38,326 nucleotides of DNA from Nitrospirales bacterium (GCA_021604365.1 BQIZ01000012.1:1-38326), one strand, 5' to 3'. Shown: positions 17,878 to 26,638, counted from the stretch's first letter. The notes: a model not told the origin generated them from the letters alone. A program made the numbers and translations.

Positions 17878-18123
17878 ATGAAGAAAAACAAAATAAATCT
17901 GCTCATAGGCTTCATGACAATACTTTTGGGCGCGAGTTGTGCCTCAGACCCGATGAAGTGGTACAAATCTGGCACTTCCCAGGAAACCTTTACCCGTGAT
18001 AAATCGGATTGCGAGGAAGCCTTGCTCTCAACAGGAAGCACTCAAAGGGAAAAGGATATTTATTCCTTAGAAGGATGCCTGGAGTCTAAAGGCTATACGG
18101 CTATCCCCCTTTCTTCTCAATAA
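17878..18123 (+). CDS. Small lipoprotein, 81 residues
   Basis: Starts at the ATG at 17878. A short signal with lipobox LGASC (Cys about residue 21) is followed by a polar mature part containing MKWYKSGTSQETFTRDKSDCEEAL and a second cysteine in LEGCLESKGY. The pattern (lipidated Cys, W-x-K-P/S-G-T, then a conserved CE and C pair ending in KGY) occurs in many small bacterial lipoproteins of unknown function. The two mature-part cysteines could form a disulfide. Confidence 0.75.
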   Translation: MKKNKINLLIGFMTILLGASCASDPMKWYKSGTSQETFTRDKSDCEEALLSTGSTQREKDIYSLEGCLESKGYTAIPLSSQ

Positions 18124-18293
18124 AGAAAAATCAAAAATTCGGTTTTACATTAATCCTGGGGAGGATAAACTCTGGAGCTTTCGTAAAAAACGGCTAGTCT
18201 CTTCGGGGGGTGGACAATGTGACGTTCCGATAATTTAGAATAATGAGGTGGTAGCTCAAGATTTAAGAACGGGTTAAATAAGCGAACAAGAAC

Positions 18294-18662
18294 ATGAAAA
18301 AGGTCCTTCTGGTAGATGATGATCTCAATGCTCGGGAAGCACTTCGCCTAGTCCTGGAATCCCAACAATTAGAATGTATTGAGGCCAGCAATGGATCAGA
18401 GGCCATCGCGTGGTTATCCACTCACCGAGCTGACCTAATCATCTCCGACAATCAAATGCCGGTTCTGGCAGGACTAGATTTCATTGACCAAATTAAACTG
18501 CAAGAGAAAGATCCCATCCAAACTCCCGTCATCTTACTCAGTGGTCATCTGAAAGAACAGGATAAATATCGTGCGCGTCAGGCGGGAGTCTTTGCTATTT
18601 TAGATAAACCCTGTAATTTTAGCCAATTCCTGTCTATGGTTCAGCTCGCGTTGGACCAATAA
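18294..18662 (+). CDS. Single-domain response regulator (CheY-like receiver)
   Basis: A 122-residue receiver domain without an output domain. It has the acidic pocket Asp8-Asp10 (LLVDDD), phosphoacceptor Asp52 (LIISDNQMP), Ser83 (VILLSGH) and Lys105 (ILDKPCN), so phosphorylation chemistry is intact. No histidine kinase is adjacent, so the partner is elsewhere. It may act by protein interaction, as CheY or Spo0F do. No clear ribosome-binding site is seen, although the start is well fixed by the beta-1 strand. Confidence 0.9.
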   Translation: MKKVLLVDDDLNAREALRLVLESQQLECIEASNGSEAIAWLSTHRADLIISDNQMPVLAGLDFIDQIKLQEKDPIQTPVILLSGHLKEQDKYRARQAGVFAILDKPCNFSQFLSMVQLALDQ

Positions 18663-18942
18663 GTCTGATCTTTGCCTTACTGCTCTTCTCCTTCAAACGG
18701 CATTCCCCCCCCTCGATCAGAAAAAAACTCTCCCTAATCTACATATATAGCATTTCCTAATCAGTGCTCGACTTCCAATCCTTTAGCGGTATTTACCCAT
18801 TAACCTTTTTCTCTATATCTCTTCACCAGGGTGATGGATTTACTTTCCAACACAAATCCTTTCCCTGACTTGGGAAGTGGTTGACCCAAGAAATAGAAAA
18901 TTTTTCTCGTTGACCTTCGTCTTCAACAAAAGGAGTGATCCC

Positions 18943-19197
18943 ATGCTGAAAATATTCGGGGGAATGATTATTGGGTCCCTCATGACCATGATACTCTTGG
19001 GCGGAGTATCTGCTGCTGACAAGGTTCTGGCAAATGCGCAAACCTTATACTTCGAACAGATCCAGCGCCCAGACACCACCACCACACTTCTACTACTTGT
19101 CTTTTCAAGTATCTTCCTTGCTGTTCTGACTCTATGGCCCGCAAAACCTGTTTTGGACACAAAGAAAATCACTAAACAATTGCGCCGGCACTGTTAG
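18943..19197 (+). CDS. Small two-helix membrane protein
   Basis: 84 residues from the ATG at 18943, preceded by AAAAGGAG; the open frame runs 22 codons further upstream without a site. The first hydrophobic segment (IFGGMIIGSLMTMILLGGVSA) may be a signal or anchor. A second (TTTTLLLLVFSSIFLAVLTLW) is near the C-terminus, followed by a basic cytoplasmic tail. No family is recognised. Confidence 0.6.
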   Translation: MLKIFGGMIIGSLMTMILLGGVSAADKVLANAQTLYFEQIQRPDTTTTLLLLVFSSIFLAVLTLWPAKPVLDTKKITKQLRRHC

Positions 19198-19394
19198 AAA
19201 ATAAAAATCCTTCAATCCCCAGGAAGGAAAACAATAATAGGTGGAACAACGGCCACGGGGCCCTATTCGACCTGAGACCCTCAAGTGGACTCTCAGACAA
19301 AATTAATAAGTCTGCCATTTGTGCAATAGGAGAATGAATCTTCGTTAATTTTTTCATTAATTTCTCAATGGGCATTTTTCTTATCAGTAAAGTT

Positions 19395-19930
19395 CCCCGC
19401 CCAAAGGGCGGGGCTTTCCAGCCCCCTCAAAACAACTTCAGTTGCTTAACCCCGTGTTCTTCATGCCGATGATAGCGAATATATCGCTGCACCACAGCCG
19501 CCGTTACGGGGCATCTCCCACTGTCCGAACAAAATACCCCTCTTCCCAAAACGCTTGCCTCCTCAGTTGTTTCTTCAAATCTGGATATTCCCTAAACACC
19601 TGACTGGCTGAAATGCTCTTGAAAATCCCCACCATTTTGGCAATCGAATACCGGGGCGGAAAATCCAGACAGACAGGCACGTGCTCCTTCGCCACCTCCA
19701 ATTCGACCTAGCTCACAACCAAAGTCCTCCGTAATTTGGTGAAACACCTGTCAAGGCGTTGTCGAATATCCTCCCGAATGATCTACCTCCGCTATTTCGG
19801 GGCTCAGACCAGATGATATTTCGTGTCGTAAACCGCAGGGCTCGTTCGTTTCAGTGGCATACGCCCATGGCATCACAACCTGGACCGGCCTCCGGCCGGC
19901 TGAACGTTTCCTGCCCGCTCAAAGAGCGGG
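19395..19930 (-). mobile_element. Decayed IS200/IS605-type insertion sequence
   Basis: The remains of an IS200-like element. Both ends keep a hairpin of the kind recognised by Y1 transposases: CCCCGCCC-AAA-GGGCGGGG at 19395-19413 and CCCGCTC-AAA-GAGCGGG at 19914-19930. Both are followed by GGCTTTCCA or GGCTTCCA. Between them lies a degenerate tnpA. No tnpB is present, so this is the short IS200 layout. The hairpins have stayed perfect although the gene has decayed. A sequence rich in GGCCGG (19880-19900) near the left end may be a further structure. Confidence 0.8.
19427..19860 (-). pseudogene. tnpA: Degenerate IS200-type transposase gene (tnpA)
   Basis: Reading from the ATG at 19860, the fragments match a Y1 (HUH) transposase in order: YDTKYHLV, then stops, REDIRQRLDR, then EVAKEHVPVCLDFPPRYSIAKMVGIFKSIS, FWEEGYFVRTVGDA, and after a frameshift VVQRYIRYHRHEEHG. 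There are at least four in-frame stops plus a one-base shift near 19510. The HUH metal motif, normally HVH, reads HVP. It is therefore inactive. The tyrosine region (VVQRYI) is still recognisable. Confidence 0.85.
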
Positions 19931-20275
19931 GCTTCCACGTTCGTTTTAGTGCAATAAGAAAGGAACGATTGAATCTCCCGTTCCCGTCTTTAATTCCTCA
20001 TTCGAAAACCTGAGCATGAACGGGTTGTAGTAGGTTGTTGACCTAAGAACCGCCTCGGACGCGGCCATTAGAGTGGAAAGGGATGTCCTGCTGCCGTTTT
20101 CAGGATGATATATCCAAACCATTTTTCGGACATCACTGTTTCTGCATCATCGGGACCACCCCCGCAAAACATTTTTTAGAAGTTCAATTTATACGATTAA
20201 CCCATCACCATTGGCCTAAAATGAGTCAATTTATCTCACCAAAAGTCCGAAATCTATGTGAACAGGCTTTTCCTA
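19931..20275. other. Intergenic stretch between IS relic and SprA-family pseudogene
   Basis: 345 bases. A plus-strand frame from 20083 has cysteine/histidine-rich composition but no ribosome-binding site and overlaps the SprA frame; I do not call it. Nothing else is recognisable. Confidence 0.5.
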
Positions 20276-20784
20276 ATGAACATATTCTCTTCCACCTCAC
20301 CCTTTTCACTCCAGAATTCTTTATTGGCCCTCCAAAACCGTTCTGACGGGAATAAGACCAAACAATCACAAGAAACTCCCTCCATACAGAAAAAAGAGAT
20401 GGTGGAACTTCAGAATCGCGATCGTGAAGTTAGAAATCACGCACAGGCGCACATAGCAGCATCAGGAGGACTAGCCAAAAGTGGGACCAGCTTTTCCTTT
20501 CAACGAGGGTCTGATGGATATTCTATGCTGCCGGAGGAGAAGTCAGAATTGACACTTCTCCCATATCAGGTAATCCACAAGCCACCATACAAAAAGCCCA
20601 GCAAATTCGGGCCGCAGCTCTAGCACCTGCAGATCCTTCAGCCCAGGATCGGGCGGTGGCCGTTTCAGCCAATACCCTTGAAGCGGCAGCCCGCCCAAAA
20701 AGGCAACAAAAAACCAAAGAAGACGCGATTCCGTCTGAAAAACCACCGGATGCTATAATCTCTCGTATTGATGTGTTCGCTTAG
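20276..20784 (+). pseudogene. SprA-family (putative metalloprotease-like) gene with frameshift
   Basis: The first frame has LQNRDREVRNHAQAHIAASGG, the HxxxAH-like region typical of SprA-related proteins, then [12 protein letters not shown]. After a one-base loss between about 20525 and 20532 the next frame continues with the family's [18 protein letters not shown] and [20 protein letters not shown], ending at 20784. The two parts join into one normal family member. The function of the family is not established. The indel may be real decay, close to an IS relic, or a sequence error. Confidence 0.78.
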
Positions 20785-21260
20785 TACTCATTTATTCACG
20801 CCTCGCTCAAATCCTCATATTTCTCTCACTGAAAGTCCCGTTTTTTTTGGTGCCCGATTACAAAGCCTGACCTACTAAAGTTCATCCACCATTTGATCGA
20901 AAAAATCTGCAAACAAGTACATTAACCTAGTCATTAAATTGTAAAACTCGGCATACCTTTCCACTCCCAAGAATCTCTTGCCCATTACCTTCTCCACATT
21001 GAATAACCTCCTTCTCTCTCAAAAATGCTCCTTTCACTAACGCATTCTGGAAATTGTAAGCCCGATATGCTGACATGCCCTCTCCAACGAAGTTGGCAAC
21101 GGACTTGCTCAAGCTTATGTCACAAGACAAAGCATGGAAAGATTATTATTAAACAACCAGAGCCTTTCGTACCGATACATCAAAATACCCAAGCACACAC
21201 AGAAAAAATGCAACATTGGACCAGGTGCAATATCTCGAACTGGTGGAGATGAGGAGACTT
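20785..21260. other. Long intergenic region upstream of methyltransferase-TPR gene
   Basis: 476 bases. A minus-strand frame at 20927-21130 (TTG start) has no known motif. Within it a strong AAGGAGG is followed by an ATG and then a stop after four codons, perhaps a remnant of a small gene. No promoter or RNA could be supported. Confidence 0.45.
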
Positions 21261-22355
21261 ATGAACATTGTGGAAAAAATGAAACACGACTGGAACGAAC
21301 GAGCCCAACACCATGCCAGATTTGGGATTGCCACCGAGGCTTACCACACAGAAGAAAAGTTTACTCAATCAGGAAAAGACACTGCCCAAGCCTTGCTGGC
21401 AACCCTCCCAGTCCCTCACCTACCGTCGTGGAATGTTTTAGATATTGGATGCGGCATTGGCAGAGTTCTCAAAGCCCTCGCCTCCCATTTCCATCATTTA
21501 GTGGGTGTCGATGTCTCCTCCGCAATGATTGCCCAGAGCAAACAATGGTTAGCTGCCTTTCCCCATATCCACACACATGAAACCTCTGGGGTGGATCTTT
21601 TGGAATTTCCTCACTCCTCATTTGATCTAGTCTATTCCTACGTCACATTTCAACACATGCCTCGTCCTGTATTTGAACTTTACCTGAGAGAAATCCACCG
21701 CGTCTTGACTCCTAAGGGGTATCTGGTCTTTCAACTACCCATAGGCCATTTTCAAGACGTTCCTCTCGAAGACACCATTGGGATACGGTCGTATTCCAAT
21801 CAGGAAATTGAAGAAATCCTTGGGCGGAACGGCCTAGGTTTCCATCCAACATCCGATCCAGAATTCACAGAGTTATCTGACCCACACAGCCATCGGTTCC
21901 GGCTGGCACAAAAGATCGGCCCAATAAGCCCCCCTGTCTCAATGGACTGGGACGAATTGGAACAATCACACTTTGTCTCTGAATTGGATAACCATCTGTA
22001 TGGCATTTATGCCGACCACTGCGCGGATGCAGGCAACTATCAAGAAGGAATTCAGACCTTGCAAATACTGGTCAATAAGAATCCGGTAAATCTAGAAGGA
22101 AGGTTGCGGTTGGCAGCATTATTAATCGAGGCGGGACAGCTACCAAAAGCTTTTGCCACCATGGAAGAAATCATCACCCTACACCCTGAATACGAAGAAG
22201 GCCATCGAACGCTCAGACAACTCCTTGAGAAATGTCCTGATCTAAGGCCAGCTAGGATTCCTTCTTTATCCACAAACAGCCAACATTCTCCGGCTGACAC
22301 ATCACGAAATATTCCTGCATTGACCAACAGGGAATATTCAACCACTAAAGTCTGA
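21261..22355 (+). CDS. SAM-dependent methyltransferase fused to TPR module
   Basis: 364 residues from the ATG at 21261, which follows GAGGAG; the frame is open to 21216. Residues 20-190 are a class I methyltransferase. Motif I is NVLDIGCGIGRVLKAL, motif II LVGVDVSSAMI, and motif IV HSSFDLVYSYVTFQHMP, followed by LREIHRVLTPKGYLVFQLP. Residues 240-320 form about two TPR units (ADHCADAGNYQEGIQTLQILV, then AALLIEAGQLPKAFATMEEI). The tail is serine/threonine-rich. TPRs could recruit the substrate. Similar fusions occur near glycan and surface-polymer genes, but none lies nearby here, so the substrate is unknown. Confidence 0.82.
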   Translation: MNIVEKMKHDWNERAQHHARFGIATEAYHTEEKFTQSGKDTAQALLATLPVPHLPSWNVLDIGCGIGRVLKALASHFHHLVGVDVSSAMIAQSKQWLAAFPHIHTHETSGVDLLEFPHSSFDLVYSYVTFQHMPRPVFELYLREIHRVLTPKGYLVFQLPIGHFQDVPLEDTIGIRSYSNQEIEEILGRNGLGFHPTSDPEFTELSDPHSHRFRLAQKIGPISPPVSMDWDELEQSHFVSELDNHLYGIYADHCADAGNYQEGIQTLQILVNKNPVNLEGRLRLAALLIEAGQLPKAFATMEEIITLHPEYEEGHRTLRQLLEKCPDLRPARIPSLSTNSQHSPADTSRNIPALTNREYSTTKV

Positions 22356-22449
22356 ACACAAAATAAATCTGCCAAAGAGGATCCCGTCAGGCGTCAATGG
22401 GGAGATGTGCATGTTTGTGTAAATTTTGACTTTCCAATAGCCTTCCTTT

Positions 22450-22458
22450 TGTTATAAT
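22450..22458 (+). promoter_or_regulatory. Extended -10 promoter element of the DUF3015 gene
   Basis: TGTTATAAT is a perfect extended -10 (TGn plus TATAAT) 58 bases before the start codon. A TTGACT lies 21 bases upstream of the -10 (22426-22431), too far for a standard -35, so recognition would rest on the extended element. Confidence 0.55.
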
Positions 22459-22516
22459 CATCTTCACAGGTCGTAAAACTATTCCTTTATCTCTCACACC
22501 AAACTAGGAGGAAAGC

Positions 22517-23032
22517 ATGGGGAAAAAACCATGGGCATTGGTGTCAACCTTTTTTCTGATCATGGGAATGTCAGGCATGGCGTTAGGGAATCCGCCAAAC
22601 AATGGTCCAGGTTGCGGATTAGGAAAACTCGCGTGGGGGGATTCCAGCCAAAAAGAAAGCATTGGTGGTCAGGTCATGATGGCCACAACCAACGGCACTT
22701 TTGGATCTCAAACGTTTGGAATCAGTTCGGGTACTTCCGGATGCACCAATGATGGGAAAATTTTTGCATCCGAAAAAGTGAATGTCTTTGCGGGTGTAAA
22801 TTTTGACAATTTGTCTCAAGAAATGGCACAAGGGCAAGGCGAACATCTCACATCCTTGGCCACACTGATGGGTATTCCCATTGCCCAACAGCCCGCGTTC
22901 TTTGCCATGACCCAAGAGAAATACACTACTCTCGTTCAGGCGGGCGAAACCTCTCCCAAGGCGGTAGTGATAGCCATTCACGCTGCCATGGACAACCATC
23001 CCGTTTTAGCTCAAGCCACGACATTGAAGTAA
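22517..23032 (+). CDS. DUF3015-family exported protein
   Basis: A 171-residue exported protein. A signal peptide (residues 1-24, ending ALG) is followed by the family hallmark GPGCGLGKLAWGDS, then MMATTNGTFGSQTFGISSGTSGC and an NVFAGVNFDNLSQEMAQGQGEHL stretch. The family is periplasmic or outer-membrane and of unknown function. It is often found beside DUF4105 genes, as here. A strong AGGAGGAAAG ribosome-binding site is present, and an intrinsic terminator follows, so the gene can be expressed at a different level from its downstream neighbour. Confidence 0.9.
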   Translation: MGKKPWALVSTFFLIMGMSGMALGNPPNNGPGCGLGKLAWGDSSQKESIGGQVMMATTNGTFGSQTFGISSGTSGCTNDGKIFASEKVNVFAGVNFDNLSQEMAQGQGEHLTSLATLMGIPIAQQPAFFAMTQEKYTTLVQAGETSPKAVVIAIHAAMDNHPVLAQATTLK

Positions 23033-23041
23033 ATTCTTTCA

Positions 23042-23066
23042 GGCTCCGGCCTTACAAGCCGGAGCC
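23042..23066 (+). terminator. Intrinsic terminator after the DUF3015 gene
   Basis: GGCTCCGGC pairs with GCCGGAGCC (9-bp perfect stem, 7-base loop), followed by TCTCTTTTC. It lies ten bases after the stop and just before the DUF4105 gene, so readthrough would set expression of the latter. Confidence 0.8.
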
Positions 23067-23086
23067 TCTCTTTTCTTTCCTAGCAT

Positions 23087-24991
23087 GTGAAAAATATTCT
23101 CCTTCTTTTTCTTGCACTACTGTTCTTTCCGTTTGAACTCAAGGCTCAAGGTCCCCCCTCTCCCTATCTGCAAGAACTACTTCAACAAGCCAGCGTGGAC
23201 AAACTTCACCAGAACCGTTATTGGCATCTCTTACTCCATTACCGACAAAACTTTTTTGGAGGCTACACCAGCGAAGTCGATGATCCGGGGTTTTTCCTTT
23301 CACCGGATGGGAAAACTGATCCAGAAGCTGAATTACAAGCCACACTGACATATTTTTTTTCTGATACATTAGTTGGCCGTTCCAAACAGCCGGCACAATG
23401 TGCATTTATTGCCCGATATCACTGGCTGAAAGAGAAACTACACTTTCAGGACTCTCAACTTCCTCCACATCCATGTGAGCGTTTTGTCAGTTGGCTTAAA
23501 GAACTCAACCCTGATTCGATTACGGTTATTTTTCCTTCAGCCTATATGGATAATCCCGCATCGATGTTTGGACATTCATTTTTGCGAGTTGATCAAAAAG
23601 GCGAAACAGCAGAAACGAATATCTTGGCATATACGATAAACTACGCTGCGGAGGTCCCGCCGAATGCGGGGATTGAATTTGCTTATAAAGGGATTTTTGG
23701 AGGATACAAGGGATTCTTCTCGACCATTCCCTATTACATGAAAGTCAAAGAATATCGAGATCTTGAGAATCGGGATATCTGGGAATATCGCTTGAATTTT
23801 TCACGAGAGGAATATTACAAATTGCTCAGACATGCGTGGGAATTAGGGAATGCTTATTTCGACTATTACTTCTTTAAAGAAAATTGTGCGTACCACATCC
23901 TCTCACTTTTAGAAGTGGCCGATCCCAACCTACACCTGACCGACCAATTTCACTTTGCGACGATTCCTGCCGATACCATTCGCCTTCTTGCTCGACAGAA
24001 AGGATTGGTTCAAAATGTTTCTTACCGCCCGGCCCGCAGTACTCTCCTCAAACGCAAGAGAGAAGCATTAACAAAAGAAGAAACTTCCTTAGTCCGAAAC
24101 CTCGTTCACAATCCTCAAATGATAAGCCAATTCGAATTTCTTCAATTACCAAAAAACCGGAAAACATTCCTTCTGGATTTCGCTTCAGACGTCTTGAGAT
24201 ATAAAGGGACAACCGATCAGGACAAGGCTGAAGACTATAAGGCCAAAAATCGTTCTATCTTAGTCGCACGTAGTCACATTCCCATCCCATCCGGCCCCTT
24301 TCCGGTTAAACCGTATTCCCTCTCTCCCGAACACGGACACCAAACACTCAGAGTAGGAGGTGGAGTCGGGTGGCGAAACAATGAGACCTTTGAAGAAATC
24401 AACTTCAGGGGCGCCTATCATGATCTCCTGGACCCTGACGAGGGGTATACGCAAGATGCTCAAATAGAATTACTTGATTTGAGGTTGAGGCATTATCACC
24501 GACGGGAGCAATTACGAGTAGAACAGTTCACCTTCGCCAATGTCCTCTCATTTGCTCCCATTGATTCGTTGTTTGCCTCGCCGTCATGGAAATTTAATGT
24601 TGGAATGGATACCGTCAAGACATCAACTTGCGACCTCTGTTCAAATGGGAATGCAAATGCAGGAATTGGTGGAGCCCTAGAAACTCAGGTGTTTCAACGG
24701 GAGGTTTTTTTTCTCTTTGGGGAGATGGATGCCAACGTCAGTGGCGCGTACAAAGAAAATCACCGGGTGGGGGGAGGAGTATCTGGCGGCGTGATGGCCA
24801 CAATTAATCCGAGGTGGAAATGGCTCATGTCAGCAGGATATTTATACTATCCCCTTGGAGATCGATCGCATGACATCCCTATTTCTGTGGGGCAACGATG
24901 GACATTCGCCAAAAATTTCTCGGTGCGCGCCACCTTCACTCACCATGATCACGACAATGAAGTCCTTGGTGTTTTTCACGGGTATTTCTAA
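23087..24991 (+). CDS. DUF4105 / Lnb N-terminal periplasmic domain protein
   Basis: A 634-residue exported protein starting with GTG. The signal peptide is residues 1-20 (LLLFLALLFFPFELKAQG). The central domain shows MFGHSFLRVDQ, with the conserved His, then FKENCAYHILSLLE, with the conserved Cys. These are the putative catalytic residues of the DUF4105/Lnb domain. Lnb proteins of some Gram-negative bacteria have been shown to act in lipoprotein N-acylation; whether this protein does so is inference. The C-terminal 230 residues (LRVGGGVGWR onwards) look like a beta-barrel or beta-rich domain ending in an aromatic residue, typical of the outer membrane. It is paired with the upstream DUF3015 gene. 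Confidence 0.85.
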   Translation: MKNILLLFLALLFFPFELKAQGPPSPYLQELLQQASVDKLHQNRYWHLLLHYRQNFFGGYTSEVDDPGFFLSPDGKTDPEAELQATLTYFFSDTLVGRSKQPAQCAFIARYHWLKEKLHFQDSQLPPHPCERFVSWLKELNPDSITVIFPSAYMDNPASMFGHSFLRVDQKGETAETNILAYTINYAAEVPPNAGIEFAYKGIFGGYKGFFSTIPYYMKVKEYRDLENRDIWEYRLNFSREEYYKLLRHAWELGNAYFDYYFFKENCAYHILSLLEVADPNLHLTDQFHFATIPADTIRLLARQKGLVQNVSYRPARSTLLKRKREALTKEETSLVRNLVHNPQMISQFEFLQLPKNRKTFLLDFASDVLRYKGTTDQDKAEDYKAKNRSILVARSHIPIPSGPFPVKPYSLSPEHGHQTLRVGGGVGWRNNETFEEINFRGAYHDLLDPDEGYTQDAQIELLDLRLRHYHRREQLRVEQFTFANVLSFAPIDSLFASPSWKFNVGMDTVKTSTCDLCSNGNANAGIGGALETQVFQREVFFLFGEMDANVSGAYKENHRVGGGVSGGVMATINPRWKWLMSAGYLYYPLGDRSHDIPISVGQRWTFAKNFSVRATFTHHDHDNEVLGVFHGYF

Positions 24992-25060
24992 CTTTCCAAG
25001 AGACGAGGCAAGCCAAAACCTTACTTCGCAAAAATTTTTACAAAAACATCCAACCTAAGA

Positions 25061-25702
25061 CTAAAACAAAAAACCAATGCCCCCCAAAAAATACTCGCTC
25101 CTGAAATTTAAGGAAAGTTCCTTCCAATGGTAATTCGCAGAGAAATATTTGTATTCTCCAAATACAAACCACCTTTCAGTAATGACGAGTTGCATGCCAC
25201 CTAAAAATTGATATCCAGGAGCCGTTCCTGTTTCAAAAGTTTTATCTTTTCTTCCAGGAATATCGGCATTTCTCAATATTCCATTTGAAAGCCCGCCTCC
25301 TATACCCGCATACGGTCGGAACATAGTCCCTGGATATCGCACAATAAAATTGACCATGGACTGATAGGTTATAAGGCTGCTATTACCTTTTGTCGGTCCC
25401 AAACTACTGCCTATTGGAAAACGGATTGAATTATTATTTCCAAATGATTCCAATTCCAGACCAAGGAATCCACTGGCAAAATGAGGGAAGAACCCTACCT
25501 TAAATCCCAAACCAGGATCTCCATTCACCTTCTCGCCTGAAAGCTCTCTGCTTTTGAACGAAACTCCCTTATTTAAAGGCTGTGACCCCATACCATAGCC
25601 TGCCAGATAAATCTCAATGTCATCCAAAGCCTCCAAACGACAGGGAAGAAAAATGGCCACAAACCAGGAAAGGAGCAACACAAATTTTATGGAAAAATAC
25701 AA
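25061..25702 (-). CDS. Small outer-membrane beta-barrel protein (OmpA-like barrel)
   Basis: A 213-residue protein with a signal peptide (residues 1-25). Alternating strands follow: IEIYLAGYGMGS, GLGFKVGFFP, FLGLELESFG, MVNFIVRYPGTMFRPYAGIGGGLSNG, QFLGGMQLVITERWFVFGEYKYFSA and a last strand YFLGGIGFLF. The closing aromatic residue is the usual barrel-assembly signal. This is the eight-stranded OMP_b-brl/OmpX-like type. The start is TTG at 25702, supported by GGAGAGAG upstream; no ATG is available. It is convergent with the DUF4105 gene. Confidence 0.82.
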   Translation of the reverse strand: MYFSIKFVLLLSWFVAIFLPCRLEALDDIEIYLAGYGMGSQPLNKGVSFKSRELSGEKVNGDPGLGFKVGFFPHFASGFLGLELESFGNNNSIRFPIGSSLGPTKGNSSLITYQSMVNFIVRYPGTMFRPYAGIGGGLSNGILRNADIPGRKDKTFETGTAPGYQFLGGMQLVITERWFVFGEYKYFSANYHWKELSLNFRSEYFLGGIGFLF

Positions 25703-25997
25703 CTCTCTCTCCGAGTATATTCTAAATTAACATAATTCAGAAACCTAAGATCGCCTGACATTATATTCCAGGCGCTCTTGCCTATAATGTCAAGAAAACT
25801 CTCTAGGCAATGAACCTCGCCTCCTGTGGTCCCAGCTTTTTTCGCCATCATATTCTTCTGCCACAATGAGAAATCGCCGGATTCCTTGTTGGAGAATGAT
25901 CTGGTTGGAATCATTGCGGAGGTAACGCTCAGCCTTGCCTAACCCTACGACATAGAGTTTGTTCGCCCATGCGGTGAAGAGGGTACGTCCATCTGAT

Positions 25998-26187
25998 GGG
26001 AGTGTTGAATAATAAATATTTTCAAGGGCAAATTTGCGCAGGATTAGATTACACATCAGAGGTTCCGGGTCGGTTCAAAAAGTCCGTCCAGCAAGGCTGC
26101 AACCGTTTTTACGCGCGGAGCGTACGCTTAGTACGTGAGCACGGAAAAATGACGAGAAAGCCGCTGGCGGCTTTTTTCAACAGACCC
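25998..26187 (+). mobile_element. MITE-like element, copy 1
   Basis: A 190-bp element bounded by imperfect inverted repeats (GGGAGTGTTGAA at the left; the right end inverted reads GGGTCTGTTGAA) and an exact 5-bp direct repeat CTGAT (25993-25997 and 26188-26192). Inside are an imperfect palindrome around AGCGTACGCTTAGTACGTGA, and the hairpin AAAGCCGCTGGCGGCTTT followed by T's near the right end, which could end transcription. It has no coding capacity for a transposase. Copy 2 is 1.05 kb downstream in the same orientation. Confidence 0.82.
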
Positions 26188-26603
26188 CTGATGTGTTGGG
26201 CCGATCCGAAGGTTTTGCCCTGGCAAATGATGGGCATGTTCCAGAGCATCAGGTACCAAACTGTGCCTTGAGGAGAACTGGCGTTCAAAAAAGTTTCGGG
26301 GCGGGAGGCTTTAGTCCTATGGATTTTACGGGTAGCGCCAGTAGGGGGAGAAAATTGGCAATTCAGCAGTATCTACAAGAACAAGGCAGAGCGAGAGAAA
26401 AACTTCGTCAATTAAATCTTTCCAAATATCCCGCAGTTTGGCCACGAAGATTTTAATTCAAAAACGGGCTTCCACCTTGGGCTGGAAATAGCCTATCTGA
26501 AAATAGAAGCCTGTATTTTATAGTTTGAGAGACTGGCCTATGGGTTAAAACTTACCATCACTATCCAGTTCTAAGTGTTTGGGTTACTTTTCCCAGTAAA
26601 AAA

Positions 26604-26638
26604 GGGGATTGTCCTAAGACACCCTTAGGACAATCCCC
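26604..26638 (-). terminator. Strong intrinsic terminator of the TRL lipoprotein gene
   Basis: A perfect 15-bp stem (GGGGATTGTCCTAAG and its complement, five-base loop). On the minus strand it is followed by six T's, 25 bases past the stop. The plus-strand side has six A's before the stem and a weaker tail, so it points to the minus strand. Confidence 0.92.

Noticed and set aside
18124-18293. G-rich stretch before the response regulator gene as a possible riboswitch
   Set aside because: The conserved features of cyclic-di-GMP or other known riboswitches could not be matched by eye.
19172-19375. 67-codon minus-strand frame next to the IS relic
   Set aside because: Overlaps the 3' end of the small membrane protein gene and has no ribosome-binding site.
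20083-20346. 87-codon plus-strand frame rich in Cys and His
   Set aside because: Overlaps the SprA-family frame, lacks a start signal and resembles no family.
20927-21130. 67-codon minus-strand frame starting with TTG
   Set aside because: No motif and no proper start signal; kept only as a note in the intergenic entry.
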